Shown here piece after piece: positions 44,612 to 52,934 of a stretch of 64,000 nt of DNA. The notes under the pieces were generated by a model. The model worked only from the letters and a program-made list of their open reading frames with translations. It did not search any database and was not told the origin of the DNA. The DNA is from Acidobacteriota bacterium (GTDB lineage: Bacteria; Acidobacteriota; Terriglobia; Terriglobales; Acidobacteriaceae). A program made the position numbers and the translations under genes. Position 1 is the stretch's first letter. Each line of letters starts with the position of its first letter. The stretch spans positions 225,080-289,079 of the forward strand of contig JAJYVU010000001.1 in assembly GCA_021791875.1 (NCBI GenBank). Reading direction: 5' to 3'.

Positions 44612-46018
44612 ATGAGTCGAGAGCAAGAGTACGCGATGCACACGAACAGGCTTCGCAGCCCGGAACCGGATCGCTTGGAGCGACGGGTGGGGCTGACGGC
44701 GGCGATTTCGCTGAACATGATGAACATGATCGGTGTGGGGCCGTTTATTACGCTTCCGCTGGTGGTGGTGGCGATGGGTGGATCGCAGGCGCTGCTGGGC
44801 TGGGTGCTGGGTGCGCTGATCGCTCTCGCCGACGGGCTCGTGTGGGCCGAGCTGGGCGCGGCGATGCCGGAGGCGGGCGGCTCGTATGCGTTTTTGCGGG
44901 AGATTTACGGTCGCGATGGGCTGGGGCGGCTGGTGTCGTTCTTATACATCTGGCAGCTGGGATTCAGCGCGCCGCTTTCGATCGCGTCGGGGTGCATCGG
45001 GTTTGCGGAGTATGCGGTTTATTTGTATCCGCCGCTGAAGGATACGGTGCCCGGCATGCCGTGGCTGCACTATACGAGCTTGCTGGCGGCAGGAACTTGT
45101 CTGGCGCTGGTGGCGGTGCTGTTCCGGAACGTGGAGCAGGTGAAGCGCGTGGGGCTGGTGCTGTGGGCGGGCGTGATGCTGACGATTGGCGCGGTGATCG
45201 TGGGCGGGTTTACGCATTTCCATGCGGCGCTGCTGGCCCCGCCGAAGGGCGCGTGGCACTTGACGCCGGGCTTCTGGCTGGGGCTGGGCGCGGCGACGCT
45301 GATTACGACCTACGACTACTGGGGCTACTACAACGTTTGCTTTCTGGGCAGCGAGGTGAAAGAGCCGGGGAAGACGATTCCGCGGGCGGTGCTGTTTTCG
45401 ATTGTGATTGTGGCCTTCCTGTACCTGGCGATGAATGTGAGCGTGCTGGGAGTGATTCCGGCGGACAAGCTGACGACGACGGCGGCGGCGCAGGTGATCC
45501 GGATTGCATTTGGGCCGGTGGCCGGCGAGCTGATGGCGGTGTTCATCATGTGGACGGCGCTGTCGTCAGTGTTCGCCCTGCTGCTGGGGTATTCGCGGGC
45601 ACCGTATGCGGCGGCGCTGGACGGGAATTACTTCAAGGCATTCGGGCACGTGCATGAGAAGCACAAGTTTCCGGATGTGTCATTGCTGGCGATGGGCGCG
45701 GTGTCGGCGGCGTGCTGTTTTTTGCGGCTGGCAGAGGCGATTGCGGCGCTGGTGGTGATTCGGGTGGTGCTGCAGTATGTGTTGCAACAGGTTGGAGTGA
45801 TGGTGCTGCGGGTGAAGAGGCCGGAGATGCGACGGCCGTTCCGGATGTGGCTGTTTCCGCTGCCGCCTCTGGCGGCGCTGGCGGGGTTTGTGTTCATTCT
45901 GATTTCACGGCCGGATGCGGCGAAGGAATTTGGATTTGCGGTGCTGGTGGGCGTGACGGGCGCGGCGCTGTATTTTTTGCGGGCAAGAAAAAGGCGGGAG
46001 TGGCCGTTCGCCGGGTAG
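44612..46018 (+). CDS. APC-superfamily amino acid permease
   Basis: A 468-residue inner-membrane transporter with about 12 predicted helices. The APC signature is near the start: AISLNMMNMIGVGPFITLPL, then ALADGLVWAELGAAMPEAGG. The substrate is probably an amino acid or polyamine; nothing allows more. A short cytoplasmic head (HTNRLRSPEPDRLERR) precedes helix 1. Divergent from the large PIG-L gene with about 80 bp between them. Confidence 0.92.
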   Translation: MSREQEYAMHTNRLRSPEPDRLERRVGLTAAISLNMMNMIGVGPFITLPLVVVAMGGSQALLGWVLGALIALADGLVWAELGAAMPEAGGSYAFLREIYGRDGLGRLVSFLYIWQLGFSAPLSIASGCIGFAEYAVYLYPPLKDTVPGMPWLHYTSLLAAGTCLALVAVLFRNVEQVKRVGLVLWAGVMLTIGAVIVGGFTHFHAALLAPPKGAWHLTPGFWLGLGAATLITTYDYWGYYNVCFLGSEVKEPGKTIPRAVLFSIVIVAFLYLAMNVSVLGVIPADKLTTTAAAQVIRIAFGPVAGELMAVFIMWTALSSVFALLLGYSRAPYAAALDGNYFKAFGHVHEKHKFPDVSLLAMGAVSAACCFLRLAEAIAALVVIRVVLQYVLQQVGVMVLRVKRPEMRRPFRMWLFPLPPLAALAGFVFILISRPDAAKEFGFAVLVGVTGAALYFLRARKRREWPFAG

Positions 46019-46154
46019 GGATTGCTCCTGTCCGAAGGGAAAAGATTTCACCGCAAAGAAAGGGCGCAAGAGTCTTGGGGCACGGGCGGAGGCAGGTTCG
46101 GTGCACAGCGCGAGTTGGCGAGGCGCGAGTCTGAGGGAGCGGAGAGCTACTGAT

Positions 46155-46192
46155 CCCACTCAAGCCAAAACCGGGCTTGAATGGGGCACCCT
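46155..46192. repeat. Palindromic element, copy A
   Basis: CCCACTCAAGCC (46155-46166) pairs with GGCTTGAATGGG (46174-46185) with one mismatch, and GCACCCT follows. A related longer copy lies inside rimO at 46875-46955. It lies just downstream (3') of the SRP RNA gene. Confidence 0.6.
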
Positions 46193-46219
46193 GGCCAAAT
46201 ATGGGATGTTGGAAAAGTA

Positions 46220-46310
46220 CCGGGTGACCTACTGCGCGCGCACTGACCCGCTACCGTTGCTTCCTTCCGGACCTGGCGGGGTTTGCGGGGTTGCGCCGCG
46301 TAGGACCCGG
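46220..46310 (-). ncRNA. ffs: Signal recognition particle RNA, small bacterial type (4.5S)
   Basis: The minus strand contains the diagnostic apical sequence GCCAGGTCCGGAAGGAAGCA at 46259-46278, with the GGAA tetraloop and asymmetric loop. The long stem is closed by CCGGGTCCTAC at the 5' end and GTAGGTCACCCGG at the 3' end. It is the scaffold that binds Ffh for co-translational targeting. FtsY, the receptor, is encoded at 52935-53909. The mature ends are estimated from the stem. Confidence 0.93.
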
Positions 46311-46423
46311 CACAAATTGAGTTTAACATTCGCAGTGGGTCGCTGCAGGGCGCCAGTTGTGGAGGCGAAGGCGTGCGGCTAGCCTGGCGACGTGGGCTGG
46401 GTGGCTGCCGGTAAAATAGAGAT

Positions 46424-48043
46424 GTGAAATCTCTTGGAAAGACGAGCGGCGGCGAAGGCGCTGCCGCGGCTGAGCGTCCCCGGATAGGGTTCGTATCGCT
46501 GGGCTGCCCGAAGAATCTGGTGGACAGCGAGGTGATGATGGGTCTACTGGACCGGGCGGGCGGCGTGATGACGAATGACGCGGAGTCGGCGGACATTCTG
46601 GTGGTGAATACGTGCTCGTTTATTGATGCGGCAAAGCAGGAGTCAGTCGACACGATTCTGGAGATGGCCGAGCACAAGACGACGGGCTGCGCGAAGAAGC
46701 TGATTGTGGCCGGATGCCTGGTGGAGCGTTATAGGGACGAGATCCAGAAGAACATTCCCGAAGTGGACGCCGTGGTGGGCACGGGAGAGCTGGAGAAGAT
46801 TCTGGAAGCGGCGGGGCTGACGCTGCCGGCGGAGATCACGCAAGATTCGCCGTTCAGGATTTTGGGCGAATCTACCCCACTTAAGTCAAAAGAAGGCTTG
46901 AATCCATCCGATGGACGAGGACCTGTCCATGGGGACCCCGGAAATGGGGCACCCTCACTGTCATCCAGGGCGGAGGGTGAGTTGCGGGAGCAGCAGGGAC
47001 GGTTTGCGCGCGCGGAATGGGATGGCGCGACGGCGGAACTGCCGCAGTATCTGTATGACCACACGACACCGCGGCTGCGGGCGACGCAGTCGGCTTCGGC
47101 GTACATCAAGATTGCGGAGGGCTGCGACCATCCGTGCAGCTTCTGCGTGATTCCGAATCTGCGGGGGAAGTTCCGGTCACGGCGGTTTGAGAGCGTGGTG
47201 GCCGAGGCTGAGGCGCTGGTGGCCGATGGAGTGCGCGAGATTACGCTGATTGGACAGGATACGACCTGCTATGGCGAGGATCTGGGGCTGAAGGACGGGC
47301 TGGCGATGCTGCTCGACCGGCTGGCGCAGATTGAGGGTCTGGTGTGGCTGCGGTTCCTGTACGCGTATCCGAACAAGATTACTGGACGGCTGCTGGAGAC
47401 GATGGCCAAGCATGCGAATATCTGCAAATACCTGGATGTGCCGCTGCAGCATGCTTCCGGCTCGGTGCTGAAGAACATGAAACGCGGGGCGAATGCGGAG
47501 ATTCTGCTGAAGACGGTCGAAAAAGCAAGGAAGACTGTGCCGGGGATTGCGGTGCGGACGTCGTTCATTGTGGGGTTTCCGGGAGAAACGGCGGAGGATT
47601 TCGCGGAGCTGGAAGAGTTTGTGCGCGCGGCGCGGTTTGACTGGATGGGTGTGTTCACTTATTCGGACGAGGAAGGCTCGCGGTCGTTCGAGTTGGACGG
47701 CAAGCTGCCGAAGCGGACGATTGAGCAGCGCAAGCGCGCGCTGATGAAGTTGCAGAAGGGCATCAGCAAGAAGGTGCGCGAGGAGTGGGTCGGAAAGACA
47801 ATCGACGTGCTGGTGGAGGGCGAGTCAGAAGAGACGCCGCTGCTGTGGCAAGGACGGAGCCAGTGGCACGCTCCCGAGATTGACGGAGTGGTTTATCTGA
47901 ACGACTTCGGGCCGTTTGAGGATCTGGTGCCGGGACGGTTCTACCGCTGCGAGATTACCGAAGCACACGACTATGACGTGGTGGCGCGCGTGGTGGAGGA
48001 GTCAGCGCTGAACGTGCAGGAGCTGGCGGAGGTGCAGGCGTAA
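46424..48043 (+). CDS. rimO: Ribosomal protein S12 methylthiotransferase, with in-frame insertion
   Basis: Radical-SAM methylthiotransferase that modifies an Asp of S12. The N-terminal UPF0004 domain has three cluster Cys (SLGCPKNLVDSE near 28, NTCSF near 64, GCLVERY near 98). The radical-SAM motif CDHPCSFC lies near residue 234, and a C-terminal TRAM domain ends the protein. At 539 residues it is about 90 longer than usual. The excess is mainly at about 148-205, between the two domains, where palindromic repeat DNA has entered in frame (LKSKEGLNPSDGRGPVHGDP). It begins with GTG 46424, no obvious Shine-Dalgarno. yacG starts within its stop (TAATG). Confidence 0.96.
   Translation: MKSLGKTSGGEGAAAAERPRIGFVSLGCPKNLVDSEVMMGLLDRAGGVMTNDAESADILVVNTCSFIDAAKQESVDTILEMAEHKTTGCAKKLIVAGCLVERYRDEIQKNIPEVDAVVGTGELEKILEAAGLTLPAEITQDSPFRILGESTPLKSKEGLNPSDGRGPVHGDPGNGAPSLSSRAEGELREQQGRFARAEWDGATAELPQYLYDHTTPRLRATQSASAYIKIAEGCDHPCSFCVIPNLRGKFRSRRFESVVAEAEALVADGVREITLIGQDTTCYGEDLGLKDGLAMLLDRLAQIEGLVWLRFLYAYPNKITGRLLETMAKHANICKYLDVPLQHASGSVLKNMKRGANAEILLKTVEKARKTVPGIAVRTSFIVGFPGETAEDFAELEEFVRAARFDWMGVFTYSDEEGSRSFELDGKLPKRTIEQRKRALMKLQKGISKKVREEWVGKTIDVLVEGESEETPLLWQGRSQWHAPEIDGVVYLNDFGPFEDLVPGRFYRCEITEAHDYDVVARVVEESALNVQELAEVQA
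46875..46979. repeat. Palindromic element, copy B, in frame inside rimO
   Basis: The ends match copy A: CCCACTTAAGTCAAAAGAAGG with CTTGAAT (46876-46903) and AATGGGGCACCCT (46943-46955). Between them is a further block with two palindromes, TCCAT/ATGGA (46903-46915) and GGGGACCCC (46931-46939). A CACCCTC/GAGGGTG pair (46950-46979) follows. It keeps the rimO frame open. Confidence 0.65.
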
Positions 48044-48258
48044 TGGGAAGAAAGAAGACGCTGCGCTGCCCGACGTGCGGATCTCTGGTGACCGCCACGG
48101 ACGAGGAATTTCCATTCTGCAGCGACCGCTGCCGCAAGATTGACCTAGGCAAGTGGGCGAGCGGAGTGTACAAGATCTCATCGCCGGTATTGGACCCCGA
48201 CGTATTGGAAGGTACCGAAGGTGAACCCGGCCAGCGGGAACGGCGCGATGATGAGTAG
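48043..48258 (+). CDS. yacG: DNA gyrase inhibitor YacG
   Basis: A 71-residue zinc protein. The Cys4 site is CPTCG (near the start) and FCSDRCRKIDLGKW. In E. coli YacG binds GyrB and blocks DNA binding. Its ATG overlaps the rimO stop (TAATG) and it overlaps the pgpA start, so expression is coupled. Confidence 0.92.
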   Translation: MGRKKTLRCPTCGSLVTATDEEFPFCSDRCRKIDLGKWASGVYKISSPVLDPDVLEGTEGEPGQRERRDDE

Positions 48259-48745
48259 CGGGGAGAAAACGGCGACGCGAACTGGATGGGCGTGGGTAGT
48301 GGCGACGGCACTGGGTGCGGGACGGCTGAAGCCGGGTCCTGGAACGTGGGGTTCGCTGGCGGCTGCGGTGGTTTGGTTTGCGGTAGCGAGCGGGACGCAT
48401 GCCAGCGCGGCAGCACTGGTATGGGGCACGGTAGCAGCGGCTGTGATTGCGACGGTGGTGGGGATTCCTGCATCGACCATCGTGGAGCGCGAAAGCGGCA
48501 GGGAAGACCCGGGATTTGTGGTGATTGACGAAGTGGCCGGGCAGTGGGTGGTGCTGATTGGGTGCCCGGCGAACTGGGAGCACGTGCTGCTGGGCTTGGC
48601 GCTGTTCCGGTTTTTCGACATTGTGAAGCCCTGGCCCGTGCGGAAACTGGAACGGTTACCGGCGGGAACCGGCATCATGATGGATGATGTGGCCGCGGGA
48701 ATTCTGGGGCTGATTGTGATGTTGATTGTGCGCCACTGGTGGTAG
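48221..48745 (+). CDS. pgpA: Phosphatidylglycerophosphatase A
   Basis: Removes the phosphate of phosphatidylglycerophosphate to give phosphatidylglycerol. 174 residues, several membrane segments. Family motifs: GRLKPGPGTWGSLAA, VIDEVAGQWVV, FRFFDIVKPWPVRKLE and MDDVAAG, with acidic metal-binding residues. GTG 48221 has GGAAGG 8 nt upstream and would overlap yacG by 38 nt; ATG 48248 is the alternative. It forms a lipid-synthesis group with plsY and gpsA downstream. Confidence 0.93.
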   Translation: MNPASGNGAMMSSGEKTATRTGWAWVVATALGAGRLKPGPGTWGSLAAAVVWFAVASGTHASAAALVWGTVAAAVIATVVGIPASTIVERESGREDPGFVVIDEVAGQWVVLIGCPANWEHVLLGLALFRFFDIVKPWPVRKLERLPAGTGIMMDDVAAGILGLIVMLIVRHWW

Positions 48746-48772
48746 TGCACAGGGACGAGATCGAAGGGATTT

Positions 48773-49813
48773 ATGCCATTTAGTTCCATACTTCCGGATA
48801 CGAATGCTCCGCTGATCAGAGAGATTGATCCGGCAGCGGCGATACCGGGCGGCGATGTGCAGATCGTGGGAGATCATTTGAGTGCGTTGCCCTACCGGCT
48901 GCCGGTGGTGATGCTGGGTGATCTGGCCGCGCCGGTGCTGCTGGCCCGCGAAGAGCGAATGGCGATTCGTGTGCCGGAGGAGGCTGAGAGCGGCGCGCTG
49001 CGCGTGCTGCGCAATGGAGCGCAAAGCAACAGCGTGAACATGAAGGTCGCTACGCTGGTGGCCGATGATGTGCACATGGTGGCGAGTCCGGTGATGGACG
49101 AAGAGGGCCGTGTGTATGCGACGCTTTCCGGGTCGCGCGGGCAGGAGACGCCGGTGTCGGTATTTCGCACCGAGCCGAGCGGAGAGACGCAGCCTTTTGT
49201 CCAGGGGATCATGAACGCGACAGGCATGGCGCTGGATCCGACGGGATTTTTGTATATTTCTTCGCGGCATGACGGCACGGTGTATCGCGTTTCTCCCAAC
49301 GGCGCGATGGCCAAGTATGCCGAAGGGATGGGTGTTGCCACTGGCATGGCTTTTGATGCCGAGCAGAACCTGTATGTGGGCGACCGGAGCGGAACGATCT
49401 TCAAAATTGCGCCGGACCGTCAGATATTTGTATATGCGACGCTGGAGCCGAGCGTCGCGGCGTATCATCTGGCATTCGGGCAGGAAGGCAAGCTGTATGT
49501 GAGCGTGCCAACAACGTCGGGCCATGACTGCGTATATGTGATTGATTCGGATGGAAGCACGCGGCCCTATTATCGCGGTCTGGGCCGGCCGCAGGGGCTG
49601 GCGGTGGATATTGCCGGCGATGTGTACGTAGCGGCTTCGCTGCATGGTCGGCAGGGAGTGGTGAGGTTGCCGCAGGACGGTGAGCCGACCCTGGTGTTAG
49701 CTGGACGGGACCTGGTGGGATTCTCATTTACGCCGCACGGCACGGCCCTGCTGGCAACGAGCACCGCGGTTTATGATGTGGATTTGGGCATTGAGGGCTG
49801 GCGCGTGATATGA
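48773..49813 (+). CDS. NHL-repeat/beta-propeller protein with IPT-like N-terminus
   Basis: 346 residues. The N-terminal 85 (IPGGDVQIVGDHLSALPYRL, ALRVLRNGAQSNSVNMKV) resemble an IPT/TIG Ig-like fold. The rest is a six-bladed propeller of NHL type (GMALDPTGFLYISSRHDGTV, GMAFDAEQNLYVGDRSGTIF, GLAVDIAGDVYVAAS). No signal peptide, so it is probably cytoplasmic. The function is unknown; NHL propellers usually bind proteins or lactone-like ligands. Confidence 0.84.
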   Translation: MPFSSILPDTNAPLIREIDPAAAIPGGDVQIVGDHLSALPYRLPVVMLGDLAAPVLLAREERMAIRVPEEAESGALRVLRNGAQSNSVNMKVATLVADDVHMVASPVMDEEGRVYATLSGSRGQETPVSVFRTEPSGETQPFVQGIMNATGMALDPTGFLYISSRHDGTVYRVSPNGAMAKYAEGMGVATGMAFDAEQNLYVGDRSGTIFKIAPDRQIFVYATLEPSVAAYHLAFGQEGKLYVSVPTTSGHDCVYVIDSDGSTRPYYRGLGRPQGLAVDIAGDVYVAASLHGRQGVVRLPQDGEPTLVLAGRDLVGFSFTPHGTALLATSTAVYDVDLGIEGWRVI

Positions 49814-49956
49814 GGCTGATTTTCTGTAGCCATACCTCCGAAAGACTGCGGAAAGTGCGGGTTTTCTCGGCAGATGAGCCGCGCGAGAGGCTACTACTTC
49901 GGGGTATACCTACAGGAAATCAGCCCTAGGCGCGCTTGCCGGGAGAGACGGACCGG

Positions 49957-51201
49957 ATGAATGCGGAGATTATTGCGGTGGGGTCGGAAATGCTCACCCC
50001 CTTCCGGCAGGATACGAATTCCCTATACCTGACCGAAAAGCTGAATGCACTGGGCGTGGCAGTCGTTTTCAAGACGATAGTGGGCGACAAGCGCACACAC
50101 CTTGTGAATTCGGTGCGGCAGGCACTGGGGCGGGTAGATATTGTTGTGATTTCGGGCGGGTTGGGTCCGACCGAGGATGATCTGACGCGCGAAGCGGTGG
50201 CCGAAGCGCTGGGGCGCAAGCTGGTGCGCGACGCAGACCTGATCGCGAATATGTACGCGCGGGCAGCGGCGCGGCGCATCACGATTACGCGCAATAACGA
50301 GAAACAGGCCGACACGGTGGAAGGTGCCGTGATACTTGAGAATACGCGCGGGACGGCTCCGGGCCAGTGGCTGGACATTGTGCACGGCAAGTATCGCAAG
50401 CTGCTGGCGATGCTTCCCGGGCCGCCTCCGGAACTGAAGGCGATGTTTGAGGATCAGTGTCTGCCATTGCTGAAAGACGCGCTGCCGGAGCGGGCGATTG
50501 CGACGCGCGTGCTGAAGGCGGCGATGATTGGCGAGTCGCAATGCGATGCGAGAATTGCACCCATCTATACGCAGTATCCGGATGTGGAGACGACAATTCT
50601 GGCGCATTTGGGGGATATCCAGGTGAATCTCTCATGCAGGAAGCCCCTGCTGGCGCAGGCGAAGCTGCGTGTGGATGAGCTGACGGGGCGCATTGAAGAA
50701 GAGTTGGATGACATACTCTATTCCTCACAGGGCGAGACGCTGGAGCAGATTGTGCTGTATTACCTGGGAATGCATGGGGCTACACTAGCGGTGGCAGAAA
50801 GCTGCACCGGCGGCCTGATTGCGGAGCGGTTGACGGATATTCCGGGTAGCTCGCGGTCCTTTTTAGGGGGAGCCGTGGTGTATAGCAACGAGCTGAAGAC
50901 GAAGTTTGCCGGAGTCAATCCGGAGTTGATTGCGCGCCATGGAGCCGTGAGCGGGGAAGTGGCGGCGGCGATGGCCGAAGGAATTCGGAGGCAGTGCGAC
51001 GCCGATTATGGATTGGCTGTGACCGGAATTGCGGGACCGGGCGGTGGTTCAGAAGAGAAGCCGGTTGGGCTGGTGTATTTTGCAGTGAGCGGCGATGACT
51101 CAACCGAGACGCTGGAGAAGCGGTTTACGGGAGACAGAAGCCGCGTGCGGAGCCTGGCGGCGCAGCAGGCGCTGGACATGGTTCGCCGACGTTTAATGTA
51201 A
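49957..51201 (+). CDS. cinA: CinA-family competence/damage-inducible protein
   Basis: 414 residues from ATG 49957. The N-terminal MoCF_biosynth domain has AEIIAVGSEMLTPFRQDTNS and SGGLGPTEDDLTREAVAEAL; the C-terminal CinA domain has AESCTGGLIAERLTDIPGSS and VTGIAGPGGGSEEKPVGLVY. CinA proteins combine ADP-ribose pyrophosphatase and NMN deamidase activities in pyridine-nucleotide salvage, and some act in competence. The start MNAEIIAVGSE matches the family; a TTG 21 nt earlier is possible. Confidence 0.94.
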   Translation: MNAEIIAVGSEMLTPFRQDTNSLYLTEKLNALGVAVVFKTIVGDKRTHLVNSVRQALGRVDIVVISGGLGPTEDDLTREAVAEALGRKLVRDADLIANMYARAAARRITITRNNEKQADTVEGAVILENTRGTAPGQWLDIVHGKYRKLLAMLPGPPPELKAMFEDQCLPLLKDALPERAIATRVLKAAMIGESQCDARIAPIYTQYPDVETTILAHLGDIQVNLSCRKPLLAQAKLRVDELTGRIEEELDDILYSSQGETLEQIVLYYLGMHGATLAVAESCTGGLIAERLTDIPGSSRSFLGGAVVYSNELKTKFAGVNPELIARHGAVSGEVAAAMAEGIRRQCDADYGLAVTGIAGPGGGSEEKPVGLVYFAVSGDDSTETLEKRFTGDRSRVRSLAAQQALDMVRRRLM

Positions 51202-51233
51202 ATGTAACTGACGCTGTTTCAAGTGGAGATAGC

Positions 51234-51878
51234 ATGCCCGTGGCGACTTACATCATTCTGGCGATTGCAGCGTATCTGCTCGGGTCGATACCCTTCGGCT
51301 ACCTTCTGGTGCGGTTCTTCCGCAAGGAGGATATCCGGGAGAAAGGCAGCGGGAATATTGGCGCGACGAACGTGATCCGGTCGGGTGCGAAGGGACTGGG
51401 CGCGCTGACATTTGTGTTGGATGCATGCAAGGGCGTGGCGGCGGTATTGCTGTGCGGAATATGGGGGGCGCATGCTGGGACGGGCGCATTGACGCTGCAC
51501 GATGCGCAGGCAATGGGCGCTCTGTTCGCCATTTTGGGACATATCTATCCTGTGTGGCTACACTTTAAAGGCGGGAAGGGCGTAGCTACGGCGTTTGGCG
51601 TATTTGTGGCGCTGGCACCGGCTCCGGCGCTGGTGTGCCTGGGAATATTCGCGCTTATTTTTCTCCTGACGAGGTATGTTTCGCTGGGATCTATCCTGGC
51701 GACGGCAGCGTTTCCTCCGATTGCGCGAGCGATGGAGAATGGTCCGCGCGGAATGCTGATGTGGGGCGTGATTCTGTTTCTGGCGGTGCTGGTGATCTGG
51801 AAGCACCGGCAGAATATTGTCCGGCTGGTGAAGGGTACGGAGTACCGCTTTGGCAAGCCGCGCACCGAGGCCGCATGA
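51234..51878 (+). CDS. plsY: Glycerol-3-phosphate acyltransferase PlsY
   Basis: Adds an acyl group from acyl-phosphate to sn-glycerol-3-phosphate in the inner membrane, first step of phospholipid synthesis. 214 residues with about 5-7 helices. Conserved loops: SGNIGATNVIR, HIYPVWLHFKGGKGVATAFG. Its stop overlaps the gpsA start (ATGA), so the acyltransferase and the enzyme making its substrate are coupled. Confidence 0.95.
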   Translation: MPVATYIILAIAAYLLGSIPFGYLLVRFFRKEDIREKGSGNIGATNVIRSGAKGLGALTFVLDACKGVAAVLLCGIWGAHAGTGALTLHDAQAMGALFAILGHIYPVWLHFKGGKGVATAFGVFVALAPAPALVCLGIFALIFLLTRYVSLGSILATAAFPPIARAMENGPRGMLMWGVILFLAVLVIWKHRQNIVRLVKGTEYRFGKPRTEAA

Positions 51879-52882
51879 GCCGAATTGCAGTGATGGGGAG
51901 CGGTGCGTGGGGTACCGCGATTGCTCTGCATTTGACGCGCACTGGCGAGCATGAGGTGACGTTGTGGTCGCATTCGGAGCGTGTGGCGGAGACGATTGCC
52001 GAGAGCAGGGAGAATCGCGACTTTTTGCCGGGATTTGCCATTCCGGCTTCGCTGAAAGTGACGGCGAGCCAGGAAGAGGCGCTTTCGCCGGCCGAGGTTG
52101 TAGTGAGCGTGATGCCGTCGCATCATGTTCGGCACTCGTATGAGGAATTTTCCAGGCACCTCCGGCCGGATCACAAGCTGGTGAGCGCGACCAAAGGCAT
52201 TGAGGATGGGACTTACCTGCGGATGTCGCAGGTGATTGCACAGGTGACTGGGCAGCATGGGCTGAGTCTGCCGCTTGCGGTGATCAGCGGGCCGAGTTTT
52301 GCACAGGAAGTCGCTGCGGGGTTTCCGACGGCGGTGACGGTGGCATCTGACAATGCGGCCTTTGCCACGGAAATGCAACGGATTTTCTCGAGCGGCTCGC
52401 TGCGGCTTTATACAAACGACGATGTGTGCGGCGTGGAGTTAGGCGGCGCGCTAAAGAACGTGATCGCTATTGCTTCGGGCATTGTGACAGGGCTTGGGCT
52501 GGGACACAACAGCACGGCGGCGATTATTACGCGCGGAATTGCCGAGATCACGCGGCTGGCGGTGGCGTGCGGCGGAAAACGCGAAACACTTGCGGGGCTT
52601 GCAGGGCTGGGTGACCTGGTGCTGACCTGTACCGGAGCACTGTCAAGAAATCGCATGGTGGGCATCGAGCTGGGTAAAGGACGGAAGCTGGAAGAAATAC
52701 TGGATGGGCTGGGTGGCAAGGTGGCCGAAGGGGTCCGGACGACGTCGGCCGCGCTGGGATTGGCAGCGAGAGTGGGTGTGGAGATGCCAATTGCCGAGCA
52801 AGTGCAGGCAGTGCTGGAGGGCCGGTGTTCGCCGTTGGAAGGAATGCAAGCACTTATGAGCCGTCCGGGGCGCGACGAGTAG
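51875..52882 (+). CDS. gpsA: Glycerol-3-phosphate dehydrogenase [NAD(P)+]
   Basis: Makes glycerol-3-phosphate from dihydroxyacetone phosphate. 335 residues. The N-terminal nucleotide site is GSGAWGTAIA; further signatures are VSATKGIEDGTYLRMSQV, ISGPSFAQEVAAGFPTA, LKNVIAIASGIVTGLGLGHN (catalytic Lys) and RNRMVGIELGKG. ATG 51875 overlaps the plsY stop by 4 nt. The frame is open further upstream within plsY, but that part is antiphase noise. Confidence 0.96.
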   Translation: MSRIAVMGSGAWGTAIALHLTRTGEHEVTLWSHSERVAETIAESRENRDFLPGFAIPASLKVTASQEEALSPAEVVVSVMPSHHVRHSYEEFSRHLRPDHKLVSATKGIEDGTYLRMSQVIAQVTGQHGLSLPLAVISGPSFAQEVAAGFPTAVTVASDNAAFATEMQRIFSSGSLRLYTNDDVCGVELGGALKNVIAIASGIVTGLGLGHNSTAAIITRGIAEITRLAVACGGKRETLAGLAGLGDLVLTCTGALSRNRMVGIELGKGRKLEEILDGLGGKVAEGVRTTSAALGLAARVGVEMPIAEQVQAVLEGRCSPLEGMQALMSRPGRDE

Positions 52883-52934
52883 AGGGGCCTGGACTTCGCA
52901 GCGTAGGTACGGCGCGATTGCTACACTCAAAAAT

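Noticed and set aside
48773..49813. Calling the NHL-repeat protein a gluconolactonase
   Set aside because: The propeller blades match NHL repeats, but the metal-site Glu and Asn of SMP-30 lactonases are not visible.
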